64,000 nt of DNA from Sphingomonas sp. Leaf22 (GCF_001421715.1 NZ_LMKP01000041.1:184688-248687), one strand, 5' to 3'. Shown: positions 16,427 to 23,214, numbered from the stretch's first letter. Notes: generated by a model not told the origin, from the letters alone. Translations and numbers: made by a program.

Positions 16427-16654
16427 TTACGCGACGAAGATCAGCAGCACTGCAACGACGAACGCCAGCAGGCCGAGAAGTTCGGCGGCGGCGAAGCCGA
16501 TGAACATGTTGCCCTGCTGGCTGGCAGCGGCCGACGGGTTGCGCAGTGCGCCCTGCAGGAACGCTGCGAAGACGTTGCCCACGCCGAGTGCCGCGAGGCC
16601 GGCACCGATGGCGGCCAGACCGGCGCCGAGGAACTTGATGGCGTCTGCTTCCAT
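16427..16654 (-). CDS. atpE: F0F1 ATP synthase subunit c
   Basis: This 75-aa hairpin of two membrane helices forms the rotor ring. The polar loop ALRNPS is at 36-42 and the proton-binding carboxylate is Glu58 (FIGFAAAELLGLLAF). Gly-rich packing in helix 1 (GAGLAAIGAGLAALGVG) is normal. The ATG at 16654 (MEADAIKFLG) is the family start. It lies 40 bp downstream of atpB and 105 bp upstream of b'. The latter gap could hold a processing or pausing site, as is common after the highly translated c gene. Confidence 0.97.
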   Translation of the reverse strand: MEADAIKFLGAGLAAIGAGLAALGVGNVFAAFLQGALRNPSAAASQQGNMFIGFAAAELLGLLAFVVAVLLIFVA

Positions 16655-16694
16655 GTCGAAAACTCCCTTGGAAAAATCTATGTTTGGGTTGGGA

Positions 16695-17480
16695 TCAGTG
16701 ATGGTCGTGCAGGTGCACGGCATCGTTGATGTAGAGCGAGGTCAACAGCGCAAAGACATAGGCCTGCACGCCGGCGACCAGCATTTCGAGGGCCGACACG
16801 CCGACCATCAGCGCGAAGCTCGGCACGCTGACCAGCACGCCGATGCCTGCACCGGCGGCAGTCGAATTGATGATGAAACCCGCCAGCACCTTCAGCAGGA
16901 TGTGGCCCGCGGTCATCGCGACGAACAGTCGCAGCGCGAGGCTGAACGGGCGGACCATGAACGACACGAATTCGATCGGCGCGACCAGCAGCAGCACCGG
17001 AACCGGCGTGCCCTTCGGCGCGAACAGGCTGAAGAAGCGCAGGCCGTGCTCGAACAGGCCGACGACCAGCACGATCGAGAAGCTGGCGATGGCGAGGACG
17101 CCGGTCACGGTGAAGTGGCTGGTGACGGTGAACGGGTGCAGCCCGATCAGACCGAACGGCAGCAGCCCGACGACGTTCGCGAACAGGATGAACATGAACA
17201 GCGAGAAGACATAGGGCAGATACTTGCGCCCCTCATGCCCGATATTCGCCGCCAGCAGCTTGTCGATGAAGCCGGTGAAGCCCTCGACCGCCATCTGCCA
17301 GCGACCGGGCACCTGCTGCTGCTTCATGCCGCCGATCATGAAAACGAACAACGCAACCGCCGCGACGATCATCCACAGCGCCGAATTGGTGAACGGCAGG
17401 ACCGTATCGCCGAGCGGAATGTTGAAGATCGTCTGCACCTCGAACTGGTGCATCGGATCGATCTTGCCTGCCTGCGCCAC
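16695..17480 (-). CDS. atpB: F0F1 ATP synthase subunit a
   Basis: This 261-aa polytopic subunit forms the proton half-channels. The essential Arg is in SLALRLFVAMTAGH. Other conserved features are IANVVGLLPFG-type (ILFANVVGLLPFG) and the C-terminal VQAYVFALLTSLYINDAVHLHDHH. A GTG at 17480 (VAQAGKIDPMHQFEV) is preferred because sphingomonad AtpB proteins begin with a short 'xxxGKIDPMHQFEV' leader. The frame remains open upstream into atpI, giving an implausible 28-residue extension. Confidence 0.95.
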   Translation of the reverse strand: MAQAGKIDPMHQFEVQTIFNIPLGDTVLPFTNSALWMIVAAVALFVFMIGGMKQQQVPGRWQMAVEGFTGFIDKLLAANIGHEGRKYLPYVFSLFMFILFANVVGLLPFGLIGLHPFTVTSHFTVTGVLAIASFSIVLVVGLFEHGLRFFSLFAPKGTPVPVLLLVAPIEFVSFMVRPFSLALRLFVAMTAGHILLKVLAGFIINSTAAGAGIGVLVSVPSFALMVGVSALEMLVAGVQAYVFALLTSLYINDAVHLHDHH

Positions 17481-17517
17481 GTCGCTTCGCCCCGATATGC
17501 CAAGGCGCCCAAAACGT

Positions 17518-17838
17518 TCAGTCCGGGCGCCGGTTCGAAATCCTGATGATGTTCCTGAACGCACTGACGATCCCGAGGGTCAGCAACACGAGCAGGAGCC
17601 AAGGCGAGGTGCCGAGCAGATAATCGAGCGTACCCCCGATCACCGCCCCCCCGACCATTCCGCCGATCAATTCGGCCAGCACGCGATTGCCGAGGCGGTA
17701 GTTCTTTTCCCCCGCTTCGTCACGCGCCTGACCGGTCCGGATCGCCTCATCCTTCTTCGCCCGATCCAGCCGCTCATCGAGCGAGGTGATCCGGGCGACT
17801 TCGGGCAAGGGGTCTAGTCCAGGCTCGTTCTCCGCCAT
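17518..17838 (-). CDS. atpI: AtpI / AtpZ family F0F1 assembly protein
   Basis: This 106-aa protein has two C-terminal membrane helices (VLAELIGGMVGGAVIGGTLDYLL and WLLLVLLTLGIVSAFRNIIR) and a charged cytoplasmic N-terminus. It heads the F0 operon, the standard position of AtpI. AtpI/AtpZ proteins assist c-ring assembly or divalent cation supply. The ATG at 17838 follows GGAAG-like sequence, while the alternative seven codons upstream is less well placed. The interval upstream (17839-18030) should carry the operon promoter, divergent from the toxin-like transcript. Confidence 0.88.
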   Translation of the reverse strand: MAENEPGLDPLPEVARITSLDERLDRAKKDEAIRTGQARDEAGEKNYRLGNRVLAELIGGMVGGAVIGGTLDYLLGTSPWLLLVLLTLGIVSAFRNIIRISNRRPD

Positions 17839-17996
17839 GCTTCCTCCCTTGACCTTCAAAGGCCGGGCCGGAATCCGCCGGATGGCGAGCCCGCCAAGGC
17901 AGGCGCGCTTTAGGAAGGTGACGGTTTCGAGTCAACCACAGCGTTCGCGCCGAAACCTTTCGGGACGATGAACGGGAGGTGACGGACGCGATCCGT

Positions 17997-18025
17997 TTGT
18001 GAGGAGCTCGAGCGGATGCTAACCA
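17997..18025 (+). promoter_or_regulatory. Weak candidate promoter for the toxin-like mRNA
   Basis: TTGTGA and TAACCA with 17-nt spacing would place the transcription start near 18032, just before a 16-bp perfect palindrome. The -10 element is poor, so this is tentative. Confidence 0.3.
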
Positions 18026-18032
18026 ACCGACG

Positions 18033-18048
18033 ACCGACATGTCGGTCA
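18033..18048 (+). promoter_or_regulatory. 5' leader palindrome of toxin-like mRNA
   Basis: A perfect 16-bp palindrome (GACCGACATGTCGGTC) sits two nucleotides before the Shine-Dalgarno sequence. In RNA it would form a 5' stem-loop. In Fst-type toxin mRNAs a 5' helix dampens translation and protects the transcript. An ATG inside the palindrome is in frame but lacks a ribosome-binding site. Confidence 0.55.
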
Positions 18049-18050
18049 GA

Positions 18051-18083
18051 AAGGGGGTGATTACTCTGACCCCTGAAGTCGCA
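18051..18083 (+). repeat. Direct repeat copy 1 (over SD and start of the 33-aa ORF)
   Basis: This 33-nt block covers the Shine-Dalgarno sequence AAGGGGGTGA, the CTG start codon and the first codons. Copy 2 at 18236-18263 matches at 26 positions with two transitions (G/A and T/C) plus 1-nt and 4-nt gaps. Confidence 0.8.
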
Positions 18084-18167
18084 ACGATCATCATCGGCGC
18101 TGGCACGCTGATGGTGGCATTCACTACCCTGGTGCTTAAAATCATTGAGGTAGCCCGTTCGAAATAA
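18066..18167 (+). CDS. Candidate type I toxin: 33-aa single-span hydrophobic peptide
   Basis: From the CTG at 18066 the frame encodes 33 residues beginning (f)M-TPEVATIIIGAGTLM and ending KIIEVARSK: one membrane span with a charged C-terminal tail. Length and layout match Fst/TxpA/BsrG-type holin-like toxins of Firmicutes ('...MIxFGTLxxxLLTLV..I'). The start is set by AAGGGGGTGA, one mismatch from the ideal anti-16S pairing sequence, with 8-nt spacing from AAGGGGG. In-frame alternatives are GTG at 18057 and ATG at 18039, both without an SD. A very stable UUCG hairpin follows the stop, then a shared terminator. Composition is less GC-rich than its neighbours. Toxicity is inferred, not shown. 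Confidence 0.6.
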   Translation: MTPEVATIIIGAGTLMVAFTTLVLKIIEVARSK

Positions 18168-18172
18168 CGGGA

Positions 18173-18196
18173 GGGGGCCGGGTTCGCCCGGTCCCC
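18173..18196 (+). promoter_or_regulatory. UUCG-capped hairpin after toxin-like ORF
   Basis: A 10-bp stem (one G-U pair) closed by a TTCG tetraloop begins 5 nt after the stop codon. UUCG-capped GC stems are exceptionally stable in RNA and would protect the 3' end of the small mRNA. There is no T-run, so it is not a canonical terminator. Confidence 0.6.
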
Positions 18197-18262
18197 GAAT
18201 GCAAAGAACCCCGGTCACTGGCATGACCGGGGTTCAAGGAGGCGATACTCTGCTGAAGTCGC
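18195..18262 (-). ncRNA. Candidate antisense antitoxin RNA (convergent to toxin-like mRNA)
   Basis: A predicted small RNA of roughly 65-70 nt begins near 18262 on the minus strand, driven by TTGATA-17-TATATC, and ends at the hairpin 18206-18235, where the minus strand continues TTCTTTGC. Its first 27 nt are the complement of direct-repeat copy 2, so they can pair with the Shine-Dalgarno/start region of the toxin-like mRNA. It also overlaps that mRNA's 3' hairpin in antisense. Ends are estimated from promoter and terminator positions only. Confidence 0.55.
18206..18235. terminator. Shared bidirectional terminator hairpin
   Basis: An 11-bp perfect stem (GAACCCCGGTC / GACCGGGGTTC) with an 8-nt loop. 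On the minus strand it is followed by TTTGC. It would end the small antisense RNA and read-through from ydbH-ynbE-ydbL, and on the plus strand the toxin-like mRNA. The plus-strand loop ACUGGCAU contains CUGG, a YUNR U-turn motif used for loop-loop contact in antisense systems. Confidence 0.65.
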
Positions 18263-18263
18263 A
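18236..18263 (+). repeat. Direct repeat copy 2 (5' end of antisense RNA)
   Basis: 28 nt starting AAGGAGGCGATACTCTG and ending CTGAAGTCGCA, the second copy of 18051-18083. Transcribed from the minus strand it yields an RNA complementary to copy 1. Both substitutions become G-U pairs. Confidence 0.8.
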
Positions 18264-18268
18264 TGCCT

Positions 18269-18297
18269 GATATAACATGCGTACACTGCGGTATCAA
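18269..18297 (-). promoter_or_regulatory. Promoter of candidate antisense RNA
   Basis: TTGATA (18292-18297) and TATATC (18269-18274) with 17-nt spacing. This is the best sigma70-like promoter in the surrounding kilobases. It starts 11 nt past the ydbL stop codon. Confidence 0.6.
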
Positions 18298-18307
18298 CAC
18301 AGTGCTC

Positions 18308-18691
18308 TCACACACAGCGCGGATCACGCTCCGGCGCGCCGCTGCCGCGCGTTTCCCAGCCGCCGCCCGGCGTCTTGTACTTCTCGCCCGGCTTGGTCTG
18401 CGCGATCAGGTTGCAGCCCGAGACGAACGCGAATTGCTCGACCGTCGCGCCCGCCTGTGCGCCGCGCGTGTACGCCGCCTTGCGCTGGATATTGATGTTC
18501 GCGACCAGCGCGCGAAGCTCCGGCGTGCCGCCGCCGACCACGCCCAGATAGCCATCGGGTTGCTCGCCGACCTGACCGGCGGCACGAGCGGCCTGATAGG
18601 CGGGATCGCGCTGCGCCCATGCGGTGCCGGCAACCCCGGCGACCGCGACGATGGCGGCTGCGGCGAGACCGTATTTCACGAAAGCATGCAT
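18308..18691 (-). CDS. ydbL: YdbL family (DUF1318) periplasmic protein
   Basis: This 127-aa protein has a signal peptide (LAAAAIVAVAGVAGTAWAQ) followed by the DUF1318 domain (ARAAGQVGEQPDGYLGVVGGGTPELRALVANINIQRKAAY, then AGATVEQFAFVSGCNLIAQTKPGEKY). In E. coli YdbL works with YdbH and YnbE in outer-membrane lipid homeostasis and prevents aberrant YnbE multimers. It is the last gene of the ydbH-ynbE-ydbL operon, 2 bp after the ynbE stop. The ATG at 18691 (MHAFVKYGL) gives a proper signal peptide. Confidence 0.9.
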   Translation of the reverse strand: MHAFVKYGLAAAAIVAVAGVAGTAWAQRDPAYQAARAAGQVGEQPDGYLGVVGGGTPELRALVANINIQRKAAYTRGAQAGATVEQFAFVSGCNLIAQTKPGEKYKTPGGGWETRGSGAPERDPRCV

Positions 18692-18693
18692 GG

Positions 18694-18888
18694 TCAGAAT
18701 ATCCCCGGATTGTCCTGGATCAGCGTCTTCGCTTCTCCGTCGAGACGATACACCACTTCCTGCGTGATGTTGATGTTCAAGTTGATGACGATCGGCTTGT
18801 CGGGCGCGGAGACGTTCACGCACCCGGCCGCCGCGCAGGAAGCGGCACCCATTGTCAGGAATCGCAGCATGGTCACGGTTCGCGTCAT
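18694..18888 (-). CDS. ynbE: YnbE family lipoprotein
   Basis: This 64-aa lipoprotein has lipobox AAAGC with Cys23, followed by the conserved YnbE core (VNVSAPDKPIVINLNINI, TQEVVYRLDG) of about 40 residues. YnbE is an outer-membrane lipoprotein that stacks onto the C-terminus of YdbH to bridge the periplasm for phospholipid transport. The start overlaps the ydbH stop by 4 nt (ATGA). A second ATG at codon 7 is possible. Size and gene order match the enterobacterial locus. Confidence 0.92.
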   Translation of the reverse strand: MTRTVTMLRFLTMGAASCAAAGCVNVSAPDKPIVINLNINITQEVVYRLDGEAKTLIQDNPGIF

Positions 18889-21800
18889 GGCACGGTCTCG
18901 CTTTCGGAAGGCTGAATGGTGGTGTCGAGCGGGGCCGGCGGCAAGCCCTGTTCGCGGCGGCGCTGTTCGGCTTGGAGCGCGGGCAGGTTGCGTTCGATCA
19001 GCCGCTTGGGATCGTAATAATTCTGCACCGAATCGATCAATTGGCGGAAGGGCGCCTTGATCCGGACGTTGAAGACGAAGGGCAGCCGCGCCAGCCGCCG
19101 AATCAGGAAATTGCTGTAGGTCCCCGTCCCCTGGCTGACCCCGGAGAAGCGGATCGCGGTCACCATCTCGCCGGCGATCGGCCCATCCATTTCGATCGTC
19201 AGGCCGCGATAGTTCATCGATTTCAGCGCCTGGAAGGCCAGATTGCCCCAGAAGCCGACATCCTCCTTCGATACTTCCCCGACATAGGACAGGTTGCCGG
19301 CACCCCGCGACTGCAGCTTACCCCCTTCGATCCGGCCGCCATTGGCATCGAAGATCATCGGCAGCACGCCGTCGAACGTGCCCGACGCGTTGAGATTGTC
19401 GAAGGCGAACTGTTGCAGGAACAGCCCGCCATCGACCCCCTTCACCCGGAACGTCATGCGCCGTTCACGATCCTCGGCGAAATCGAGGATGGTCGGTTCG
19501 AGGATCATCTCGCCACCGCCCAACGGCCAGCGTCCGCCCTCGATCTGGATCCGTTGCCCTTCGATCAGGCGATAGCGGACGACGCCGTCGGTCACGGCGA
19601 TACCCGGATTGACCTCGGCGATCGTCGCCACCTGCCCAGGCGCGCTGACCAGCCCCAACAGGTCGGTGAAGCGAATCTCGCCCGACAGGCCGGTGACCGG
19701 GCCGAAGGCGGCGGCAAGGTCGGTTCCGGCGGTGCGGAACACGCCGGTGCTGGTGACACCCTCGGGACTCCACGCGATCTTGCCCCGTCCCGACACGCTG
19801 CCCTTCACGTCGGCGATGACGCCGAACGTCAGGCGCGTCAGTTCATTGGGCTGAAACGCGTCGCCAAAGGCGATGCCGGGCACATCGAGCACCGCATCGC
19901 CGCGCCCGGTGGCAAGGTCGTGGGCAATGGTCACGTCGCTGACCTTCACCCCCTTGGTCGGGTGCCTCAGCGTACCACCGGCGCGAATGGCGTTGCCGTT
20001 CAGCGTCAGTCGGAAATCGTCGCTGCGCAGCGGTTCGAACCGGGGGTCGGGTGCTGCGTCGCGGACGCCGACATCGCCGTTCAGCGACAGCACGCCACCC
20101 GCCAGTTTCCAGTCGCCCGACGCCTCCCGGATCAGCAGGGGGACGTTGCCGATCTGCCCCTCGCTCCCCTCGAAACCGCCGGCGACGACGCCATTGGCGC
20201 TGCGGCCGGTGAGCGTGCCGATATCGAAGACGCTGACCCGTTCCGGGCTGCCCAGGCGGGTCTTCACGCCGTCCAGTGCGAACGTCATGCCGGCCAATCC
20301 GAAGCGGCCACCACTCGCGGCGAGCACGAGCGGCGTGCCGCCGAGGGTGCCGCGCAATTGCGTCGCTCGGATGCCGATACCGCCGCCAACGCGACCATCG
20401 GCCAGCCTCAGCATTGCCCCGTCCTGTGGGCATAGCCGCAACCGCGTGGCATCGAGGGACAGTGCCGAAACGCGCAGCCGGTCGAAGGAGATCGGCACGC
20501 AATCGGCATTGACGGTCAGCCGTCCGCCCCCGTCCCAACGCGCATCGATCGGCACCGCCAGTCGTTCGACCCGACCATCGCCGATCGGTCCGCTCAGTTC
20601 GGCGCGTGTCTCGATCCGGGTCGCTCCGTTGCCTGCCGTGCGGAACCGGACGGGTGCAAGCGCCAGCCGGGCGTCGCCGGCCGCATAAGTCTGCACCATC
20701 GCTGTGCCGGTCACCGGCGCACCGGGTCCGGCATGCGACAGGCGGATGCTCGCGACCGGCAGCCCGCCCCCGCCCATCGCCAGCGTACCGTTCAGCGTCA
20801 CGCCCTTGCCCGATACCCAGCGGACCGGCCCGTCGCGCAGCGTGACGCGGGCACCATTGGCGGCGATGAACGTCATCCGGTCGATCCGGGCGGCGAGCGG
20901 GCGGGCGGCGACGTGGGCGGACAGGTCGAAACGGCGCACCGCCTGCCCCGCCGCCCGGGACGCCGCGCGCAGCAGCGGCGCGACCGGAAGGCCGTCGGCG
21001 GCGGTACCCGATGCTTCGATTTGCGCGACCATCGGGTCGGCGAGCCTCGCGCCACGCGCGCCGATCCACCCTTCGAAGGCGGGAACGCCGCCGACCTGAT
21101 AGCGGCCGGCGATCGACAGGCCGGCACCGTCCAGTTGCGGCAGGTCGAATGCGCCCGACGCCAGGTCGAGCGTCCCGTGCGTGCCCTGTGCCGTGCCGTC
21201 GAAGCCGACCTTGCCCGCAAGATCGGCGACGCGGGTCTGCGGCGCGGCGACCGCCGCCGCCGCGACGTCGGCCTGGCCCTGCCAGCGGTCGAGGGCCGGG
21301 GCGAGCTTCGCGTCGAGGCGGATGACCGGCGAATCCAGCCGGACATCGCCGCAGGCCGCCTGCCGCGCACGGACGGGGCCGGTCAGCGACGGTCCGGTCG
21401 CGGTGGTGCGGAGCGATACGTTCAGTGCCAGACGGTCGATGCCGCAGCCGTTCAGCGACAGGCGTTCGGACACCGCCGCCAACCGCCCGACAAAGCCGTT
21501 GGCGAGATTGCCGCGGCCGGCCAGCTTCGCACCGACGAGGCCATAGGGGGTGGCAAGACGGATGCGACCGTCATCGACCGCGACGTCAAAATCGGGGAGC
21601 GCGAAGGGTTTGCCCGAGGGCGGCGGGAGCAGGCGATCGATCTGTCCGAACGAGACCGTACCATCGGGCCGCAGCGTCGCGCGCAGGCGTGCCTGTCCGA
21701 CCCGTGCGCCGGTGACCTGTGCGCCGTTCAGATCAACCCTGGTATCGATCTCCACCCAGTCGGCAACGAGGTCGGGTGCCTTGGGATCGCCAAGGACGAC

Positions 21801-22055
21801 GTCGACCAGACGCTGCCGCCCGAAGCCGATTTCGGCGACGCGGTAGCGGGCGGTGACGCCGCGGCGTTCGAGTTCGCGACGGACGATATCGTCGGCGATC
21901 GAGCGCCGCTGCGTCCACAGCAGGGCCGCCAGCGCGAGGACGAGGAGGCAGACGACCAGCAGCACCCGCACGAAGCGACGCCGCCTGCGACCGGCGCGAC
22001 GCGGCGACGCTTCGGCCTGCTCCGCCCGATCGTCGTCAACGCCCAGACCACCCAC
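18885..22055 (-). CDS. ydbH: YdbH family AsmA-like intermembrane lipid transport protein
   Basis: This is a 1056-aa protein with a basic N-terminus, one inner-membrane anchor (FVRVLLVVCLLVLALAALLW) and a very long beta-rich periplasmic domain ending in the dicarboxylate-transport-type C-terminal region (VEGQ...SKEDVGFWGNLAFQALKSMNYRGLTIEMDGPI). YdbH belongs to the AsmA-like group with TamB and YhdP that carries phospholipids towards the outer membrane. It is first in the operon with ynbE and ydbL. The length is somewhat above that of E. coli YdbH. The ATG at 22055 is taken as start. Confidence 0.9.
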   Translation of the reverse strand: MGGLGVDDDRAEQAEASPRRAGRRRRRFVRVLLVVCLLVLALAALLWTQRRSIADDIVRRELERRGVTARYRVAEIGFGRQRLVDVVLGDPKAPDLVADWVEIDTRVDLNGAQVTGARVGQARLRATLRPDGTVSFGQIDRLLPPPSGKPFALPDFDVAVDDGRIRLATPYGLVGAKLAGRGNLANGFVGRLAAVSERLSLNGCGIDRLALNVSLRTTATGPSLTGPVRARQAACGDVRLDSPVIRLDAKLAPALDRWQGQADVAAAAVAAPQTRVADLAGKVGFDGTAQGTHGTLDLASGAFDLPQLDGAGLSIAGRYQVGGVPAFEGWIGARGARLADPMVAQIEASGTAADGLPVAPLLRAASRAAGQAVRRFDLSAHVAARPLAARIDRMTFIAANGARVTLRDGPVRWVSGKGVTLNGTLAMGGGGLPVASIRLSHAGPGAPVTGTAMVQTYAAGDARLALAPVRFRTAGNGATRIETRAELSGPIGDGRVERLAVPIDARWDGGGRLTVNADCVPISFDRLRVSALSLDATRLRLCPQDGAMLRLADGRVGGGIGIRATQLRGTLGGTPLVLAASGGRFGLAGMTFALDGVKTRLGSPERVSVFDIGTLTGRSANGVVAGGFEGSEGQIGNVPLLIREASGDWKLAGGVLSLNGDVGVRDAAPDPRFEPLRSDDFRLTLNGNAIRAGGTLRHPTKGVKVSDVTIAHDLATGRGDAVLDVPGIAFGDAFQPNELTRLTFGVIADVKGSVSGRGKIAWSPEGVTSTGVFRTAGTDLAAAFGPVTGLSGEIRFTDLLGLVSAPGQVATIAEVNPGIAVTDGVVRYRLIEGQRIQIEGGRWPLGGGEMILEPTILDFAEDRERRMTFRVKGVDGGLFLQQFAFDNLNASGTFDGVLPMIFDANGGRIEGGKLQSRGAGNLSYVGEVSKEDVGFWGNLAFQALKSMNYRGLTIEMDGPIAGEMVTAIRFSGVSQGTGTYSNFLIRRLARLPFVFNVRIKAPFRQLIDSVQNYYDPKRLIERNLPALQAEQRRREQGLPPAPLDTTIQPSESETVP

Positions 22056-22135
22056 TCCGCTGTTTCGCCCCGTTCGTCGCGGTTCGGCCCGCCGGGGTCA
22101 AGCGCGAGAGGCGCGAAACGGTTCCGGCTGCGCAA

Positions 22136-22157
22136 CGGAAGTTGGCGAAGGTTACAC
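22136..22157 (-). repeat. Dispersed GTGTaAC-tandem motif, copy 3
   Basis: Minus-strand reading gtgtaaccttcgccaacttc. It lies in the divergent interval between ydbH and the parD-like gene. Confidence 0.55.
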
Positions 22158-22235
22158 GTAGCGAATGCCCCGATTTGACCCTACAGCATATGGACCATAT
22201 ACGGTTCGTATCGCGCGTCAGGAGGATGGACAACC

Positions 22236-22442
22236 ATGGGAATCGTGAAGATCGACGACGAATTGCACGCCGAAGTTCGCAGGGCGAGCGCGGTGATGTG
22301 CCGGTCGATCAATGCGCAGGCCGAATTCTGGATGAAGATCGGGATGTTGGCCGAAGCGAACCCGACGCTGCCTTTTACCGATATCGTCCGTGCCGAGCTG
22401 GCCGCCGTGCAGACCCTGCCGGTCGACGCGATCGCCGCCTGA
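22236..22442 (+). CDS. ParD-like antitoxin-family protein (orphan)
   Basis: This 68-aa protein matches the ParD-like family: KIDDELHAEVRRASAVMCRSI (ribbon-helix-helix-like) then NAQAEFWMKIGMLAEANPTL. A good ribosome-binding site (AGGAGG, 22220-22225) precedes the ATG. No ParE-like toxin is adjacent. Instead the map gene begins 1 nt after the stop, so the two are co-transcribed. This parD-map linkage suggests a regulatory or house-keeping role instead of a classical toxin-antitoxin pair. DNA binding is inferred from the fold only. Confidence 0.8.
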   Translation: MGIVKIDDELHAEVRRASAVMCRSINAQAEFWMKIGMLAEANPTLPFTDIVRAELAAVQTLPVDAIAA

Positions 22443-22443
22443 C

Positions 22444-23208
22444 ATGGTCAAGACCCCGGACGAACTGGCGCTGATGCGGATTTCGGGCAAGCTGCTGGCC
22501 CGCGTGTTCGAAATGCTCGACGACACCGACCTTGCCGGCATGTCGACGCTGGCGATCAACGATCTGGTCGAGCGGTTCATCACCCACGACCTTGCCGCGC
22601 GCCCCGCGAGCAAGGGGCAGTACGGCTTCAAGTTCGTGCTGAACTGCTCGATCAATCAGGTCGTGTGCCACGGCGTGCCCGATGCCGACACGATCGTGCG
22701 CGACGGCGATATCATCAACCTCGACATCACGCTGGAAAAGAACGGGTACATCGCCGATTCGAGCAAGACCTATCTGGTCGGCACGGTCGCGCCCGCCGCG
22801 CGGCGGCTGGTGAAGGTCGCGCAGGAAGCGATGTGGCAGGGCATCCGGCAGGTGAAGCCCGGCGCGCATCTGGGCGATATCGGCTTTGCGATCGAACGCC
22901 ATGCCAAGAAGAACGGATATTCGGTGGTCCGCGAATATTGCGGCCACGGCATCGGTCGCGAGATGCACGAAGCCCCAGAAGTGATGAATTTCGGCAAGCC
23001 GGGCAAGGGCGTGCGGCTGCGCGAGGGCATGACCTTCACCATCGAACCTATGGTCAATCAGGGCACGCGCCGGGTCGAAACCGGGGACGATGGCTGGACC
23101 GTCGTGACCGGCGACGGAAAACTGTCGGCGCAGTTCGAGCATACCGTCGCGGTGACCGCGGACGGGGTCGAGGTGCTGACGTTGCGGCAGGACGAGATGG
23201 GCGTTTGA
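22444..23208 (+). CDS. map: Methionine aminopeptidase, type I
   Basis: This 254-aa metalloenzyme removes the initiator Met from nascent proteins. The metal ligands are visible: the two Asp in IINLDITLEKNGYIADSS, His in CGHGIGREMHEAP, and Glu in FTIEPM and AQFEHTV. The substrate pocket Cys/His segment NCSINQVVCHGVP is conserved. There is no N-terminal zinc-finger extension. The ATG at 22444 lies just after the parD-like stop. An inverted repeat with a 22-bp stem follows the gene and may terminate the operon. Confidence 0.96.
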   Translation: MVKTPDELALMRISGKLLARVFEMLDDTDLAGMSTLAINDLVERFITHDLAARPASKGQYGFKFVLNCSINQVVCHGVPDADTIVRDGDIINLDITLEKNGYIADSSKTYLVGTVAPAARRLVKVAQEAMWQGIRQVKPGAHLGDIGFAIERHAKKNGYSVVREYCGHGIGREMHEAPEVMNFGKPGKGVRLREGMTFTIEPMVNQGTRRVETGDDGWTVVTGDGKLSAQFEHTVAVTADGVEVLTLRQDEMGV

Positions 23209-23214
23209 AGCTTT

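Noticed and set aside
16215..17546. Open frame of 443 codons opposite atpB/atpE
   Set aside because: Low-complexity Asp/Glu/Arg/His translation. The F0 genes on the other strand are clear.
18039..18167. 42-codon version of the toxin-like ORF starting at ATG 18039
   Set aside because: The ATG is inside a perfect palindrome and has no Shine-Dalgarno, while AAGGGGGTGA is positioned for the CTG at 18066.
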